Assembly: GCF_003026495.1 (NCBI RefSeq)
Contig: NZ_PYMA01000002.1
Location: forward strand, 496,001 to 560,000
From: Photobacterium sanctipauli
Lineage (GTDB): Bacteria; Pseudomonadota; Gammaproteobacteria; Enterobacterales; Vibrionaceae
Direction: 5' to 3'
Length of the DNA: 64,000 nt
Part shown: positions 1 to 7,732 of the stretch, one piece after another
Layout: every line of letters begins with the position of its first letter
How positions within the stretch are numbered: the stretch's first letter is position 1
Translations under genes and position numbers: made by a program
Notes under the pieces: generated by a model
What the model was told of the DNA's origin: nothing
What the model saw: the letters and a program-made list of their open reading frames with translations, nothing else
Databases searched by the model: none

Positions 1-2
1 TG

Positions 3-563
3 GATATCATTCATTTGGTTGACCTTCCTGGGCTTGATGGCAATGCGGAAAACGAAGTGCAGTTACTTCGCCACGTGGTGAACAGCGACATCCTACTTTG
101 GGTTGTAAAGGCTAACCAGCCAGCTCGCCAACGCGATATCCAATTTAAAGAAAAGCTCGATGCTTTCTATCAGCAACCAGAGAACCGTAGCCGCAAGCGC
201 CCCAATACAATTCTGCTACTTAACCAAGTCGATAGGCTCAAACCACAAGGCGAGTGGAATCCACCTTATGATTATCAGCATCCTAATAGTGAAAAGGCGA
301 AAACCATCAAAGCCGCGATAGATTTCAACTGCCAGCAACTGACTCCAGACGATTGCCTACCGATAAGCGTAAAAGAAGGCCAAGAGCCTTATAACCTCGA
401 GCAACTCGCAGATAGCCTACTGGCTGGCTTTGAAGAAGGGGTAAACACCCAGCTTAACCGCAGGCGGCTAGAGCACAAAAAGCTTGATGCGGCAGACCAA
501 CTCAAGCGGTTGTATCAATTGGGTAAGGTGACGTTTAATACTAATTGGGATAAGTTACGTTGA
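3..563 (+). CDS. GTPase, C-terminal part (5' end outside the window)
   Basis: The reading frame is open to the left edge, so the gene starts outside the window. The visible part begins with DLPGLDGN, a G3 (DxxG, switch II) motif, and carries NQVD further on, a G4 guanine-specificity motif. The P-loop (G1) must lie upstream. The middle is basic and the end is helical, ending KVTFNTNWDKLR. The pattern fits the YeeP/YkfA-like or dynamin-like 50S-binding GTPase families; I cannot separate these without the N-terminus. A TTG at 15 is an internal leucine codon, not a start. The gene converges on dpaL and shares a hairpin terminator with it. Confidence is good for GTPase, low for subfamily. Confidence 0.75.
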   Translation, partial: DIIHLVDLPGLDGNAENEVQLLRHVVNSDILLWVVKANQPARQRDIQFKEKLDAFYQQPENRSRKRPNTILLLNQVDRLKPQGEWNPPYDYQHPNSEKAKTIKAAIDFNCQQLTPDDCLPISVKEGQEPYNLEQLADSLLAGFEEGVNTQLNRRRLEHKKLDAADQLKRLYQLGKVTFNTNWDKLR

Positions 564-643
564 GCAGACATTTATGTAGGCTGGCATAAGGCCATAGGGA
601 AGTGCGATTAAGAAAGCTGTGCTTGGTATGAGACTCAATTATA

Positions 644-671
644 AAAGTGTCGCTAGGAATAGCGACACTTT
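644..671. terminator. Bidirectional hairpin terminator
   Basis: An 11-bp perfect stem (AAAGTGTCGCT with AGCGACACTTT) closes a 6-base loop between the convergent GTPase and dpaL genes. A-rich and T-rich flanks fit intrinsic termination for both strands. Confidence 0.75.
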
Positions 672-695
672 AGAAAAGGGCAGGGAGCTGCATAA

Positions 696-1862
696 TTAAT
701 TAGCAGGGAACGCTCCTTCCCAAACAATGCGACGGTAGCGTTCTGGGTTTGTGTCCCCTTCAGTACTGAAAAGCAGTACAACCGAATCTTTAGTAAGGCC
801 AATTTCGCTGTTGAGTTTGATTAACTCGTTAAGCGTACCTAATGTAATCGCACCAGATTCACCGCTAGTAATTTTCTCATCACCAGCGAGAGGGTTACCT
901 AGGATGCGCATACCCGTAGCAGAAATATTATCTTCAACTGCAACAAAATAGCGACTGCAATCTCTCAAAATTGGCCAAGTGACTGGGTTTGGCTCGCCGC
1001 ACGCAAGTCCTGCCATGATTGAGTTTAGCTCACCACTGACGTTAACCATGTTACCTGAAGCGCTTGTACCTGAACGGTAAATACAGTCAGCAGCTTTTGG
1101 TTCCGCGATGACCGTATCGAATTTGGTAGGATCTAATTTATCGGCAAGGTAACCTAGTACACCACCTGCCATTGCACCAACGCCAGCTTGCAATAGTACA
1201 TGGCTTGGCATTTCAAAACCTAATTCGGTTACTTGCTCAATCGCTTCGTCGGCCATTGTCATATAGCCTTGAGAAATCCAAGTTGGGATTTCTTCATAGC
1301 CTTCCCAAGCTGTATCTTGTACAAGCATCCAGCCATTTTTTTGAGCTGTATCGTTTGCCAGTCTTACCGTATCGTCATAGTTGACTTCAGTAACAATGCA
1401 CTCAGCACCTAGACCTCGAATACGATCAACACTGGCTTGAGGGGAGCCTTTAGGCATATAAACAACCGCTTGCTGACCCATTTCACGAGCGGCCCAAGCA
1501 ACACCTGTTCCATGGTTACCAGCAGTTGCAGTTGCAAAAGTCAGAGGTTCTTCTAATTTTGTAGCTACTGTTTTTAGGTCTATCTCAGTAATATCAACAT
1601 TAAGATGTTTTGCTAGTTGGCGGCCTAGAGCGTAAGAGCCACCTAAAACTTTAAACGCGTTTAGTCCGAATCGTTTTGATTCGTCTTTTACCAAAATGGC
1701 TTTTACGCCGAATTGTTTTGCCAATGCTGGTAAAGAAACTAGAGGTGTTGGTTGGTAGCCATCAATTTGAGAATGAAATGCACGGGCTTGTTTTGCTTGC
1801 TCAACACTAAAGAGTTCGCTTGTTTTACCGGAAAAGAATGTATTTTTAGATAGATTTAGCAT
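696..1862 (-). CDS. dpaL: Diaminopropionate ammonia-lyase (DpaL/YgeX family)
   Basis: This is a 388-residue fold-type II PLP enzyme. The family converts 2,3-diaminopropionate to pyruvate and two ammonia in the cytoplasm. The segment KDESKRFGLNAFKVLGGSYA is a family signature, and K71 in FKVLGG is the expected PLP Schiff-base lysine. TATAGNHG near residues 110-117 is the asparagine/glycine loop typical of threonine-dehydratase-like folds. The length is near the usual 398 residues. I chose the ATG at 1862. A GTG at 1871 in the same frame is possible but has no better ribosome binding site. The gene follows ridA by 70 bases on the same strand and probably shares its promoter. That pairing makes sense because DpaL releases the reactive enamine 2-aminoacrylate, which RidA hydrolyses. 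Confidence 0.92.
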   Translation of the reverse strand: MLNLSKNTFFSGKTSELFSVEQAKQARAFHSQIDGYQPTPLVSLPALAKQFGVKAILVKDESKRFGLNAFKVLGGSYALGRQLAKHLNVDITEIDLKTVATKLEEPLTFATATAGNHGTGVAWAAREMGQQAVVYMPKGSPQASVDRIRGLGAECIVTEVNYDDTVRLANDTAQKNGWMLVQDTAWEGYEEIPTWISQGYMTMADEAIEQVTELGFEMPSHVLLQAGVGAMAGGVLGYLADKLDPTKFDTVIAEPKAADCIYRSGTSASGNMVNVSGELNSIMAGLACGEPNPVTWPILRDCSRYFVAVEDNISATGMRILGNPLAGDEKITSGESGAITLGTLNELIKLNSEIGLTKDSVVLLFSTEGDTNPERYRRIVWEGAFPAN

Positions 1863-1932
1863 GAGGCACACTTAATGGATAAAGTTGACGGAACAGAAGG
1901 CCATAGAAATTAAAGTGGCCTTCTCATTACAT

Positions 1933-2319
1933 TTATTTAATTACGTAAGCAATTGCTTCTACTTCAACAAGCGCATCTTTTGGCAGTCTAGCCGCTTCTA
2001 CACATGAGCGTGAAGGCGCATTTTCTGTGCCAAATACTTCAGTATACACTTCATTAAATGCAGCAAAGTTTTCCATATCTGAAAGAAAACATGTTGTTTT
2101 TACAACGGTTTCAATTGAAGCTCCTGCTTCTTCCAATACTGCTTTAAGGTTTGCAAGTGACATGCGAGCTTGTTCAGTAATACCACCTTCAACAAACGTC
2201 ATGGTTTTTGGATCTAATGGTAGTTGACCTGATGAGAATACCAAACCTTGGAAAACAGTGCCTTGAGAGTAAGGGCCGATAGCTGCTGGTGCATTGTCTG
2301 TATGTACTTTAGTTTTCAT
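1933..2319 (-). CDS. ridA: RidA family enamine/imine deaminase
   Basis: The product is 128 residues, the usual RidA (YjgF/YER057c/UK114) length. RidA proteins are cytoplasmic trimers that hydrolyse enamine intermediates such as 2-aminoacrylate made by PLP enzymes. Visible family features are AIGPYSQG near residues 13-20, the SGQLPLDP segment, and the conserved arginine in [14 protein letters not shown] followed by the acidic VEVEAIAY strand. The ATG at 2319 is preferred over the upstream frame opening at 2349 because AAGAGA sits six bases before it. It is the first gene of a ridA-dpaL transcript that runs leftward from the GTTAAC-rich divergent promoter at 2320-2727. A paralogous housekeeping ridA probably exists elsewhere in the genome (inference). 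Confidence 0.93.
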   Translation of the reverse strand: MKTKVHTDNAPAAIGPYSQGTVFQGLVFSSGQLPLDPKTMTFVEGGITEQARMSLANLKAVLEEAGASIETVVKTTCFLSDMENFAAFNEVYTEVFGTENAPSRSCVEAARLPKDALVEVEAIAYVIK

Positions 2320-2727
2320 TTTCAATCTCTTGGTTTTTGTATCTTGCATCGGTGTCTAACTTTAACAAATTCCAACACCGAGTAGATAACTTTAGTTAAC
2401 TTTATTGACGTGTGTCATTTTGAGAGTAATTTGATTATTTGGTTTAAAATTAACTCTTGGTAACTATATGACTATTTTTTTTTGCTTTGGTCAACACCTA
2501 AGTTAACTATGTGTCACTTTGGTGGGGCGTGATCACGATTTTATCGCCATAAATGTCATTCTAGTTAACTATGGTTAACTATGGTTAACTATGGTTAACT
2601 TTGGGGTTTGGGTCACATTATTTAACTAAGATATCCGTAAACTTCTATTTGTTCCGTTCACAAATATTAACTTTAAGGCTTGTTAACTCCTTTACTAAGC
2701 CTAATAAGAACAAGCAAAGAGGTTCCA
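2320..2727. promoter_or_regulatory. Divergent promoter region with seven GTTAAC motifs
   Basis: This 408-base non-coding stretch separates ridA (leftward) from the first M24 hydrolase (rightward). GTTAAC occurs at 2395, 2502, 2564, 2574, 2584, 2594 and 2682, and further TTAACT half-matches lie between. A related region at 7404-7732 precedes the regulator and the second M24 gene. I infer that the motif is the operator of the local YheO/DauR-like regulator. It could instead be the site of another factor. Confidence 0.6.
2564..2600. repeat. Four tandem 10-bp repeats of GTTAACTATG
   Basis: GTTAACTATG repeats head to tail from 2564 with exact 10-base spacing; the last copy ends GTTAACTTTG. A 10-base period places each GTTAAC palindrome on the same face of the helix, which suits cooperative regulator binding. 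Confidence 0.85.
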
Positions 2728-3894
2728 ATGACCAATTATCTGAATCGAGGGTTCGAACAGGCTGAGTTTGAAAATCGAACTCAGCGCGCTCAAAAAGTCA
2801 TGCATGACAAAAAGCTGGATGCCATGATTTTCACCACCGAGCCAAATGTCCGCTACTTCACGGGTTTCCATACACAGTTTTGGCATAGCCCAACTCGCCC
2901 TTGGTTCGTTATCGTGCCAGCAGAAGGTAAGCCAATTGCTATCATCCCTGAAATTGGTGCCAGCGGTATGGCAGGAACTTGGATAGATAACATCATTACT
3001 TGGCCATCCCCGCGCCCTGAGGATGACGGTATCAGCTTAGTTGCAAGCGCATTGAATTCACTGCCTTGCCGCCATGGCCGCGTGGGCGCAACTTTGGGTA
3101 TTGAATCCCATCTGCGTATGCCGGTGAATAACTACCTCCAACTGACCACCATGGTGAAGAAAGACTTCGTTGATGTGTCATTAGATATGCACGAGCTTCG
3201 CCAAATTAAATCTCAGGCGGAAATTGAGAAAACTCGCGAAATTTGCCGCATTACTAATGTTGGTTTCAACAAGGTCCCAGAGTATGCCAAAGCGGGTATG
3301 ACCGAGCGTGAAATTTGCAAGCGTTTTCGGATTGATATGCTGCTTGAAGGTGCCGATGAGTGTCCATATATCATTGCGGGCTCGGGGCCTGATGGTTATG
3401 ACAGCATCATTATGGGGCCTACAGACCGTATTATCGAACCGGGTGATGTGCTGATAATTGATACGGGCGCGGTTCGAGATGGTTACTTCTCGGATTTCGA
3501 CCGCAACTGGGCGTTTGGTTATGCGAGTGAGCAAACCAAGGCGGCGTATCGTGCCACATATGAAGCGACGACCAAAGGCTTTGAAGCCGCAAGGCCAGGA
3601 GCAACGACCACCGATATCTACAACGCGATGTGGAAGGTATTGGAAACAAACGGTGCATTGGGCAATGACGTAGGGCGTCTTGGTCATGGGCTAGGTATGG
3701 AGTTGACCGAGCGTCCATCGAATACGGCTACGGACAACACGGTGCTGAAGCCGGGCATGGTAATGACGCTAGAGCCGGGAATGGTTTACGCCCCAGGTAA
3801 ATCCATGGTGCACGAAGAGAATATCGTGATCACGGAAGACGGTGCGGAATGGCTGTCAGAGCGCGCTGAGCCAGAATTGATCATTATCGACTAA
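2594..3894 (+). repeat. Duplicated segment, copy 1 (promoter plus M24 gene)
   Basis: From about 2594 to the stop codon at 3894 the sequence matches 7601-8899. The promoter part is diverged but clearly alignable. The coding part differs at about 15 of 1167 bases by my reading. Similarity ends right after the stop codon. Confidence 0.85.
2728..3894 (+). CDS. M24 family metallohydrolase (Xaa-Pro peptidase / ectoine-hydrolase-like), copy 1
   Basis: This 388-residue protein has the creatinase/prolidase N-domain and the C-terminal pita-bread fold of family M24. All five metal ligands are visible: two aspartates in DTGAVRDGYFSDFDRN, the histidine in GRLGHGLGMEL, glutamate in LEPGM and glutamate in HEENIVITEDG. 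Family members cleave Xaa-Pro peptides or open related C-N bonds; DoeA/EutD hydrolyses ectoine. The start is the ATG at 2728, preceded by AAAGAGG. A longer frame from 2680 would run through the promoter. The protein differs from the second copy (7733-8899) by two residues, Tyr/His and Thr/Ala. It heads an apparent operon with a racemase-like gene and two EamA permeases. The substrate is unknown; an amidino or N-acyl amino acid is my inference. Confidence 0.85.
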   Translation: MTNYLNRGFEQAEFENRTQRAQKVMHDKKLDAMIFTTEPNVRYFTGFHTQFWHSPTRPWFVIVPAEGKPIAIIPEIGASGMAGTWIDNIITWPSPRPEDDGISLVASALNSLPCRHGRVGATLGIESHLRMPVNNYLQLTTMVKKDFVDVSLDMHELRQIKSQAEIEKTREICRITNVGFNKVPEYAKAGMTEREICKRFRIDMLLEGADECPYIIAGSGPDGYDSIIMGPTDRIIEPGDVLIIDTGAVRDGYFSDFDRNWAFGYASEQTKAAYRATYEATTKGFEAARPGATTTDIYNAMWKVLETNGALGNDVGRLGHGLGMELTERPSNTATDNTVLKPGMVMTLEPGMVYAPGKSMVHEENIVITEDGAEWLSERAEPELIIID

Positions 3895-3952
3895 TTCCCC
3901 TGCGGGCTTCTTTGTTTCCTGATATTCAGAGAAGCTCCGAAGAGAAAATATT

Positions 3953-4723
3953 ATGGAAAGCATACAAGAATTTAAAGATTGGGAAATCAACATTTCTCAC
4001 ACTCAAGCTCCGCGAATTGGTCGTGTTCATATTGGTTTGGTGCAATTAAGTACTGATCATTCGTTGGAAATGGATTGGGCAAAACTGTTAGGTACGCAAG
4101 CGGGTGTATTTAGTTCGCGTGTTTATTACAGCAGTGAAATGACTCCAGAGGCGTTAGACCAAATAGCGATTGGAATCAGTGAAGCATCCGATTTGATTGC
4201 AACCGGTTTACCAATGGATGTAATGGCATTTGGTTGTACTTCCGCATCAATCATTATTGGGGAAGAGAAAGTCGCGCATTTACTAACAAAAAACCGTGGT
4301 GATATTCCGGCGACAAACCCTTGGACAGCGGCTCAAGCCGCGTTTAAACACTTAGGTGCTCGGAAGATTGCCGTGTTCTCTCCTTATCCAACAGAGGTTA
4401 ATTTTCCCCTGTATAAGCAACTTACTGCCGCTGGGTTTGAAGTGAGTGTGTTGGGTTCATTGGGTATTGAGAAAGATACTGATATTACCAAAATTTCAAA
4501 AGAGTCCATGTTAGATGCGCTAGACATCATCTTGTCTGAATCTGATGTGGATTTGGTGTTCATGTCTTGCACCAACCTTCGTGTTCTCGACCATATTCAA
4601 GAGATTGAAACCAAATTCAATATCCCCGTTGTTTGTAGCAATTCAGCCATGTTCTGGCATGCCATGCACTTGGTTGGGAAGAAAGCACAGTGTCCTGGTT
4701 ACGGAAAACTATTAAATCTATAG
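3953..4723 (+). CDS. Maleate isomerase / Asp-Glu racemase superfamily protein (EutA-like)
   Basis: The product has 256 residues. It shows the two-cysteine architecture of the Asp/Glu racemase, arylmalonate decarboxylase and maleate cis-trans isomerase superfamily: Cys95 in FGCTSAS and Cys206 in MSCTNLR, one in each half. Family members act by cysteine-based proton transfer or by cysteine adduct formation. The context of an M24 hydrolase upstream and a PLP lyase nearby recalls ectoine-utilisation clusters, where EutA belongs to this superfamily. The start ATG at 3953 has GAAGAG upstream. Two EamA genes follow within ten bases, so the four genes from 2728 to 6642 are probably one transcript. 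Racemisation of an amino acid is possible, but the exact reaction cannot be read from the sequence. Confidence 0.75.
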   Translation: MESIQEFKDWEINISHTQAPRIGRVHIGLVQLSTDHSLEMDWAKLLGTQAGVFSSRVYYSSEMTPEALDQIAIGISEASDLIATGLPMDVMAFGCTSASIIIGEEKVAHLLTKNRGDIPATNPWTAAQAAFKHLGARKIAVFSPYPTEVNFPLYKQLTAAGFEVSVLGSLGIEKDTDITKISKESMLDALDIILSESDVDLVFMSCTNLRVLDHIQEIETKFNIPVVCSNSAMFWHAMHLVGKKAQCPGYGKLLNL

Positions 4724-4732
4724 GAAAGGAAA

Positions 4733-5692
4733 ATGAATAATACTGCAAAAGGCTGGTTAGCAGCGATATTTATCGGTTTACTATGGGGTATTCCCTGGAT
4801 AGTAGGTACACCGATTCTTGAAGTAATGGATGCACAGGTTTTAGTCTGGGTTCGCTATAGTGTGGCCTTTATTACATTGTTTGTCATTATTAAGGTGAGC
4901 AATGCAATTGGTAAACCTCAGAAGAAAGTCGACTTTAAATTAAATTGGGACAATCGCCATGATATTTTTTGGGCTGCATGTTGCGGGATCATAGGCCAGG
5001 GTGCATTTAGTTTTCTTTCGTTTCTTTCATTGGACTATATCACGGCGTCTGAAAATGGCGTTATACAGGGCTTGATCCCAATTATTATCCTTTGCGTCGG
5101 TTTCCTTCGTCATGGTGAGCGTTTTACTGTGCTACAGGTTGTTGCAGCCGTTGGTGCATTTGCAGGTGTGGCTATTCTAGTCACCGATCCATCAGTAGAA
5201 GGTAGCGGTTTCAATATCGGACACCTTATCTGCTTCGGTAGTGCAGCAAGTTTCTCAACAATGGCTTATGCACGAGCAAAATTGGCTGAGAAGTATGGTT
5301 CTGTCGCAACGATGTACCACCAATTTATTTTTGCGGCGATAGGTTTCGGTATTTACCTTCTATTCGCTGGTGCTGATTTCTCATCAGCACTGGGAATCTT
5401 CAGCTCGCCTCTACGTATTCTATGTATCGCTATTTTGGGTGTGGGTATCTCTGGTATCAGTTATCTAATTTACATTTATGCGATGGAAAGAGTCGGTGTC
5501 GACGGTACGGGGATGGCACTTAACCTAATGCCTCTGTCATCTTTCATTCTAGCTGTATTTGCATTAGGTGAAGCTGTGACCCCAATGAGGCTGCTAGCAA
5601 TTGCTGTGGTTATTTGCTCCATGATGATGTTTATGAAGTGCTCTCATAAAAAAGAGCCAGAAGCAGAAGTGAAACTGGCTGAGAGCAACTAA
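4733..5692 (+). CDS. EamA/DMT family permease, paralogue 1
   Basis: The 319-residue protein is very hydrophobic, with about ten membrane segments in two EamA repeats. The first repeat begins GWLAAIFIGLLWG; the second covers roughly residues 155-300. EamA proteins of the drug/metabolite transporter superfamily mostly move amino acids and metabolites across the inner membrane. The ATG at 4733 follows AGGAAAGGAAA. It lies ten bases after the racemase-like gene and two bases before a second EamA gene. It shares with that gene the segments SLDYI, ENGVIQGL and ERVGVDG, so the two are tandem paralogues. The direction of transport is not evident. Confidence 0.88.
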   Translation: MNNTAKGWLAAIFIGLLWGIPWIVGTPILEVMDAQVLVWVRYSVAFITLFVIIKVSNAIGKPQKKVDFKLNWDNRHDIFWAACCGIIGQGAFSFLSFLSLDYITASENGVIQGLIPIIILCVGFLRHGERFTVLQVVAAVGAFAGVAILVTDPSVEGSGFNIGHLICFGSAASFSTMAYARAKLAEKYGSVATMYHQFIFAAIGFGIYLLFAGADFSSALGIFSSPLRILCIAILGVGISGISYLIYIYAMERVGVDGTGMALNLMPLSSFILAVFALGEAVTPMRLLAIAVVICSMMMFMKCSHKKEPEAEVKLAESN

Positions 5693-5694
5693 CG

Positions 5695-6642
5695 ATGTCA
5701 AACACTGCTAAAGGATGGATTGCAGCAACATTTGTAGCGCTGTTGTGGGGAGCCGAAGGGTCTCTGGCGACATTGCCGCTACAGATGATTGATGCTCAGG
5801 TGATTGTATGGTTGCGGTATTTGATTGCATCCGTTGTACTGTTCATTGTTTTAGCAGTGTCTCTATTTTCCTCCTCCTCTCATCGAGAGAAGCCAATAGT
5901 ACTTCACTTCCGCTGGGAGAATCGTAAAGACATTCTGAGTTTATTCCTATGCGGCGTCGTTGGGCAGGGGTTATTTAGCTTCTTTTCATTCTTGTCTCTC
6001 GACTATATATCGATAGCAGAAAATGGTGTTATTCAAGGGCTTGTCCCTATCGCTATTTTGCTTATGGGGACACTGTTCTATGGTGAACGATTTACAATAG
6101 CTCAAATGGGCGCGGCTGTTGTAGCACTTGCGGGTGTGACATTACTTGTATTTTCCCCGTCTTCAGATCAGCAAGGAGTGAACATTGGCCACTTTATTTG
6201 CTTGCTAAGTGTACTCAGCTTTGCCTCTGTTACCCATTTGAGAGCTAATCTTGCCAAGCAATATGGCGCGGCTCAAACAATGTTCTATCAATTTGGTTTT
6301 GCAGCATTAGGGTTCTTTTTCTATTTGATGTTTGGTGATGTAGATGTAAGCGGTGTATGGCTGATATTAACTCCTTCATATGAATTACTCTGCATTCTAA
6401 TTCTTGGTAGCTGTGTGTCTGGGTTAGGCTATCTTGTGTATATCTACAGTATCGAAAGAGTTGGAGTAGATGGCAGCAGCATGGCTTTGAATCTCATGCC
6501 AGTTTCTGCGTTTCTTATCGGAAAATTCGTTTTCGATGAGGAGGTAACTCCGCTTCGCATTATTGCCATGTGCTTGATTGTTGGCGGCATGGTGTTGTTT
6601 GTAACCCCTAAAAAAACACAATTAACCTACAACATTAGTTAA
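5695..6642 (+). CDS. EamA/DMT family permease, paralogue 2
   Basis: This 315-residue ten-helix protein is a diverged tandem copy of its neighbour at 4733-5692. It keeps FSFLSLDYI, ENGVIQGL and the SIERVGVDG segment near the end. It starts two bases after the upstream stop codon, so translation is probably coupled. The gene ends before a long perfect hairpin at 6668-6709 that it shares with the convergent regulator. Two adjacent full-length ten-helix paralogues could work independently or as a heteromeric pair. The sequence does not decide this. Confidence 0.88.
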   Translation: MSNTAKGWIAATFVALLWGAEGSLATLPLQMIDAQVIVWLRYLIASVVLFIVLAVSLFSSSSHREKPIVLHFRWENRKDILSLFLCGVVGQGLFSFFSFLSLDYISIAENGVIQGLVPIAILLMGTLFYGERFTIAQMGAAVVALAGVTLLVFSPSSDQQGVNIGHFICLLSVLSFASVTHLRANLAKQYGAAQTMFYQFGFAALGFFFYLMFGDVDVSGVWLILTPSYELLCILILGSCVSGLGYLVYIYSIERVGVDGSSMALNLMPVSAFLIGKFVFDEEVTPLRIIAMCLIVGGMVLFVTPKKTQLTYNIS

Positions 6643-6667
6643 GTAAGTTGGCTTATCAAGGGAGTTA

Positions 6668-6709
6668 ATGAAGGAGGGGCGCTACCTTGCAGTAGCGCCC
6701 CTCCTTCAT
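6668..6709. terminator. Bidirectional terminator, perfect 18-bp stem
   Basis: ATGAAGGAGGGGCGCTAC pairs perfectly with its reverse complement across a six-base loop. It lies between the convergent permease and regulator genes. There is no clear T-run, but the GC-rich stem is strong. Confidence 0.75.
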
Positions 6710-6725
6710 GAACAATCTATAAAGT

Positions 6726-7403
6726 TTATGCTTTGAACTCGCGAATATATTTATAAATTGCGTGGCGTGTAATGCCTAATCGTTCGGAAGCAAGGCCGGT
6801 TGCTTCTTTCAGTTCGAAGATACCGTTATCAAATAAGACCTTGGTAACCGCCTTATTTTTACTCTTTAAGTTAATAGAGGTATCGTTCTGCACTTCTTCA
6901 ATGGCATGTTCTAGCGCTTGTTCTATAACGTCAGTTGCTGATGAACTAAAATTCTCATGAACTCCTACATGTGGAAGAGATGCATCAGGCATTAGAGTTT
7001 TGATGATTTCAGGGAATGGATGGGAGAGGTTCATATTAATACAGAAAAGACCAATCGGTTTACCATTTTCTCCTGCAAGGACACAAGTCGTTGACTTAAG
7101 CAAAGAACCGTCTTTGCTGTTGGTAAAGTAGCTTTTAGGCGTGACCTCACCTGTTCTTTCGAATGCACTGAGCATTCTTAGCCCCATATCAGTGATTGGA
7201 GAGCCAAGCTCCCTTCCGGTGTGGTGTCCATTGACAATCTTTACGACGGACTTTTCGAAGCTCTCAAATGAGTGAATAACGACTTCACAGTGCGGACCAA
7301 TAAAGTCTGCAATGGTTTCCGCTAGTCGAAAGTTAGACTCGAGATATTGTCGGTCAATATCCGTGAACTCCACATTAAATGACTTATAAGCTGATGCATT
7401 CAT
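6726..7403 (-). CDS. YheO/DauR-like transcriptional regulator (PAS-like domain plus HTH)
   Basis: This 225-residue protein has an N-terminal YheO-like PAS domain (about residues 15-130, including FIGPHCEVVIHSFE and the glycine-rich GENGKPIGLFCIN strand) and a C-terminal HTH_22-type helix-turn-helix ending LASERLGITRHAIYKYIREF. DauR, a member of this family, represses D-arginine catabolism, and relatives often sit beside ridA and amino-acid lyase genes. Here it is the only regulator in the catabolic island. It is transcribed away from the second M24 gene across a GTTAAC-rich region, which suggests autoregulation and control of the three operons (inference). The ligand is unknown. The start ATG at 7403 has only a weak ribosome binding site but is the only good start. 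Confidence 0.85.
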   Translation of the reverse strand: MNASAYKSFNVEFTDIDRQYLESNFRLAETIADFIGPHCEVVIHSFESFEKSVVKIVNGHHTGRELGSPITDMGLRMLSAFERTGEVTPKSYFTNSKDGSLLKSTTCVLAGENGKPIGLFCINMNLSHPFPEIIKTLMPDASLPHVGVHENFSSSATDVIEQALEHAIEEVQNDTSINLKSKNKAVTKVLFDNGIFELKEATGLASERLGITRHAIYKYIREFKA

Positions 7404-7732
7404 TATAGACCACTACTGTTAACTTTAATGTGGGGGTGATTGTCCTCCTATGGTGAACCAAAATCAACCTGGGAATTAACTAAATGTAACTAATTTAACG
7501 GACGTGAGATTCTCTTTAGTTCATATGGTTAACTTTAGGTAACTCATTGTTGACTGAGATCAAGTTTTATCGCTAATTTAGGGGGTGATAGTGAACAATA
7601 GTTAACTGTAGGGTGTTGGTCACATTATTTGACTGAAATATCCGTAAACTTCTTTTTGTACCGTTCACAAAGATTAACTATAAGGCTTGTTAACTTTTAC
7701 TAAGCCTAATAAGAACAAGCAAAGAGGTTCCA
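7404..7732. promoter_or_regulatory. Divergent promoter region with four GTTAAC motifs
   Basis: This region separates the leftward regulator from the second M24 gene. GTTAAC occurs at 7418, 7528, 7601 and 7689. The right part, from about 7601, is the diverged duplicate of 2594-2727. The tandem 10-bp array seen in the first region is absent. Confidence 0.6.

Noticed and set aside
2564-2600. Short tandem repeats as a CRISPR-like array
   Set aside because: Units are 10 bases with no spacers, and no cas genes are present.
3181-3718. Overlapping antisense reading frames inside both M24 genes (also 8186-8723)
   Set aside because: They repeat in both copies only because the coding strand is duplicated. 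They have no ribosome binding site or protein-like composition.
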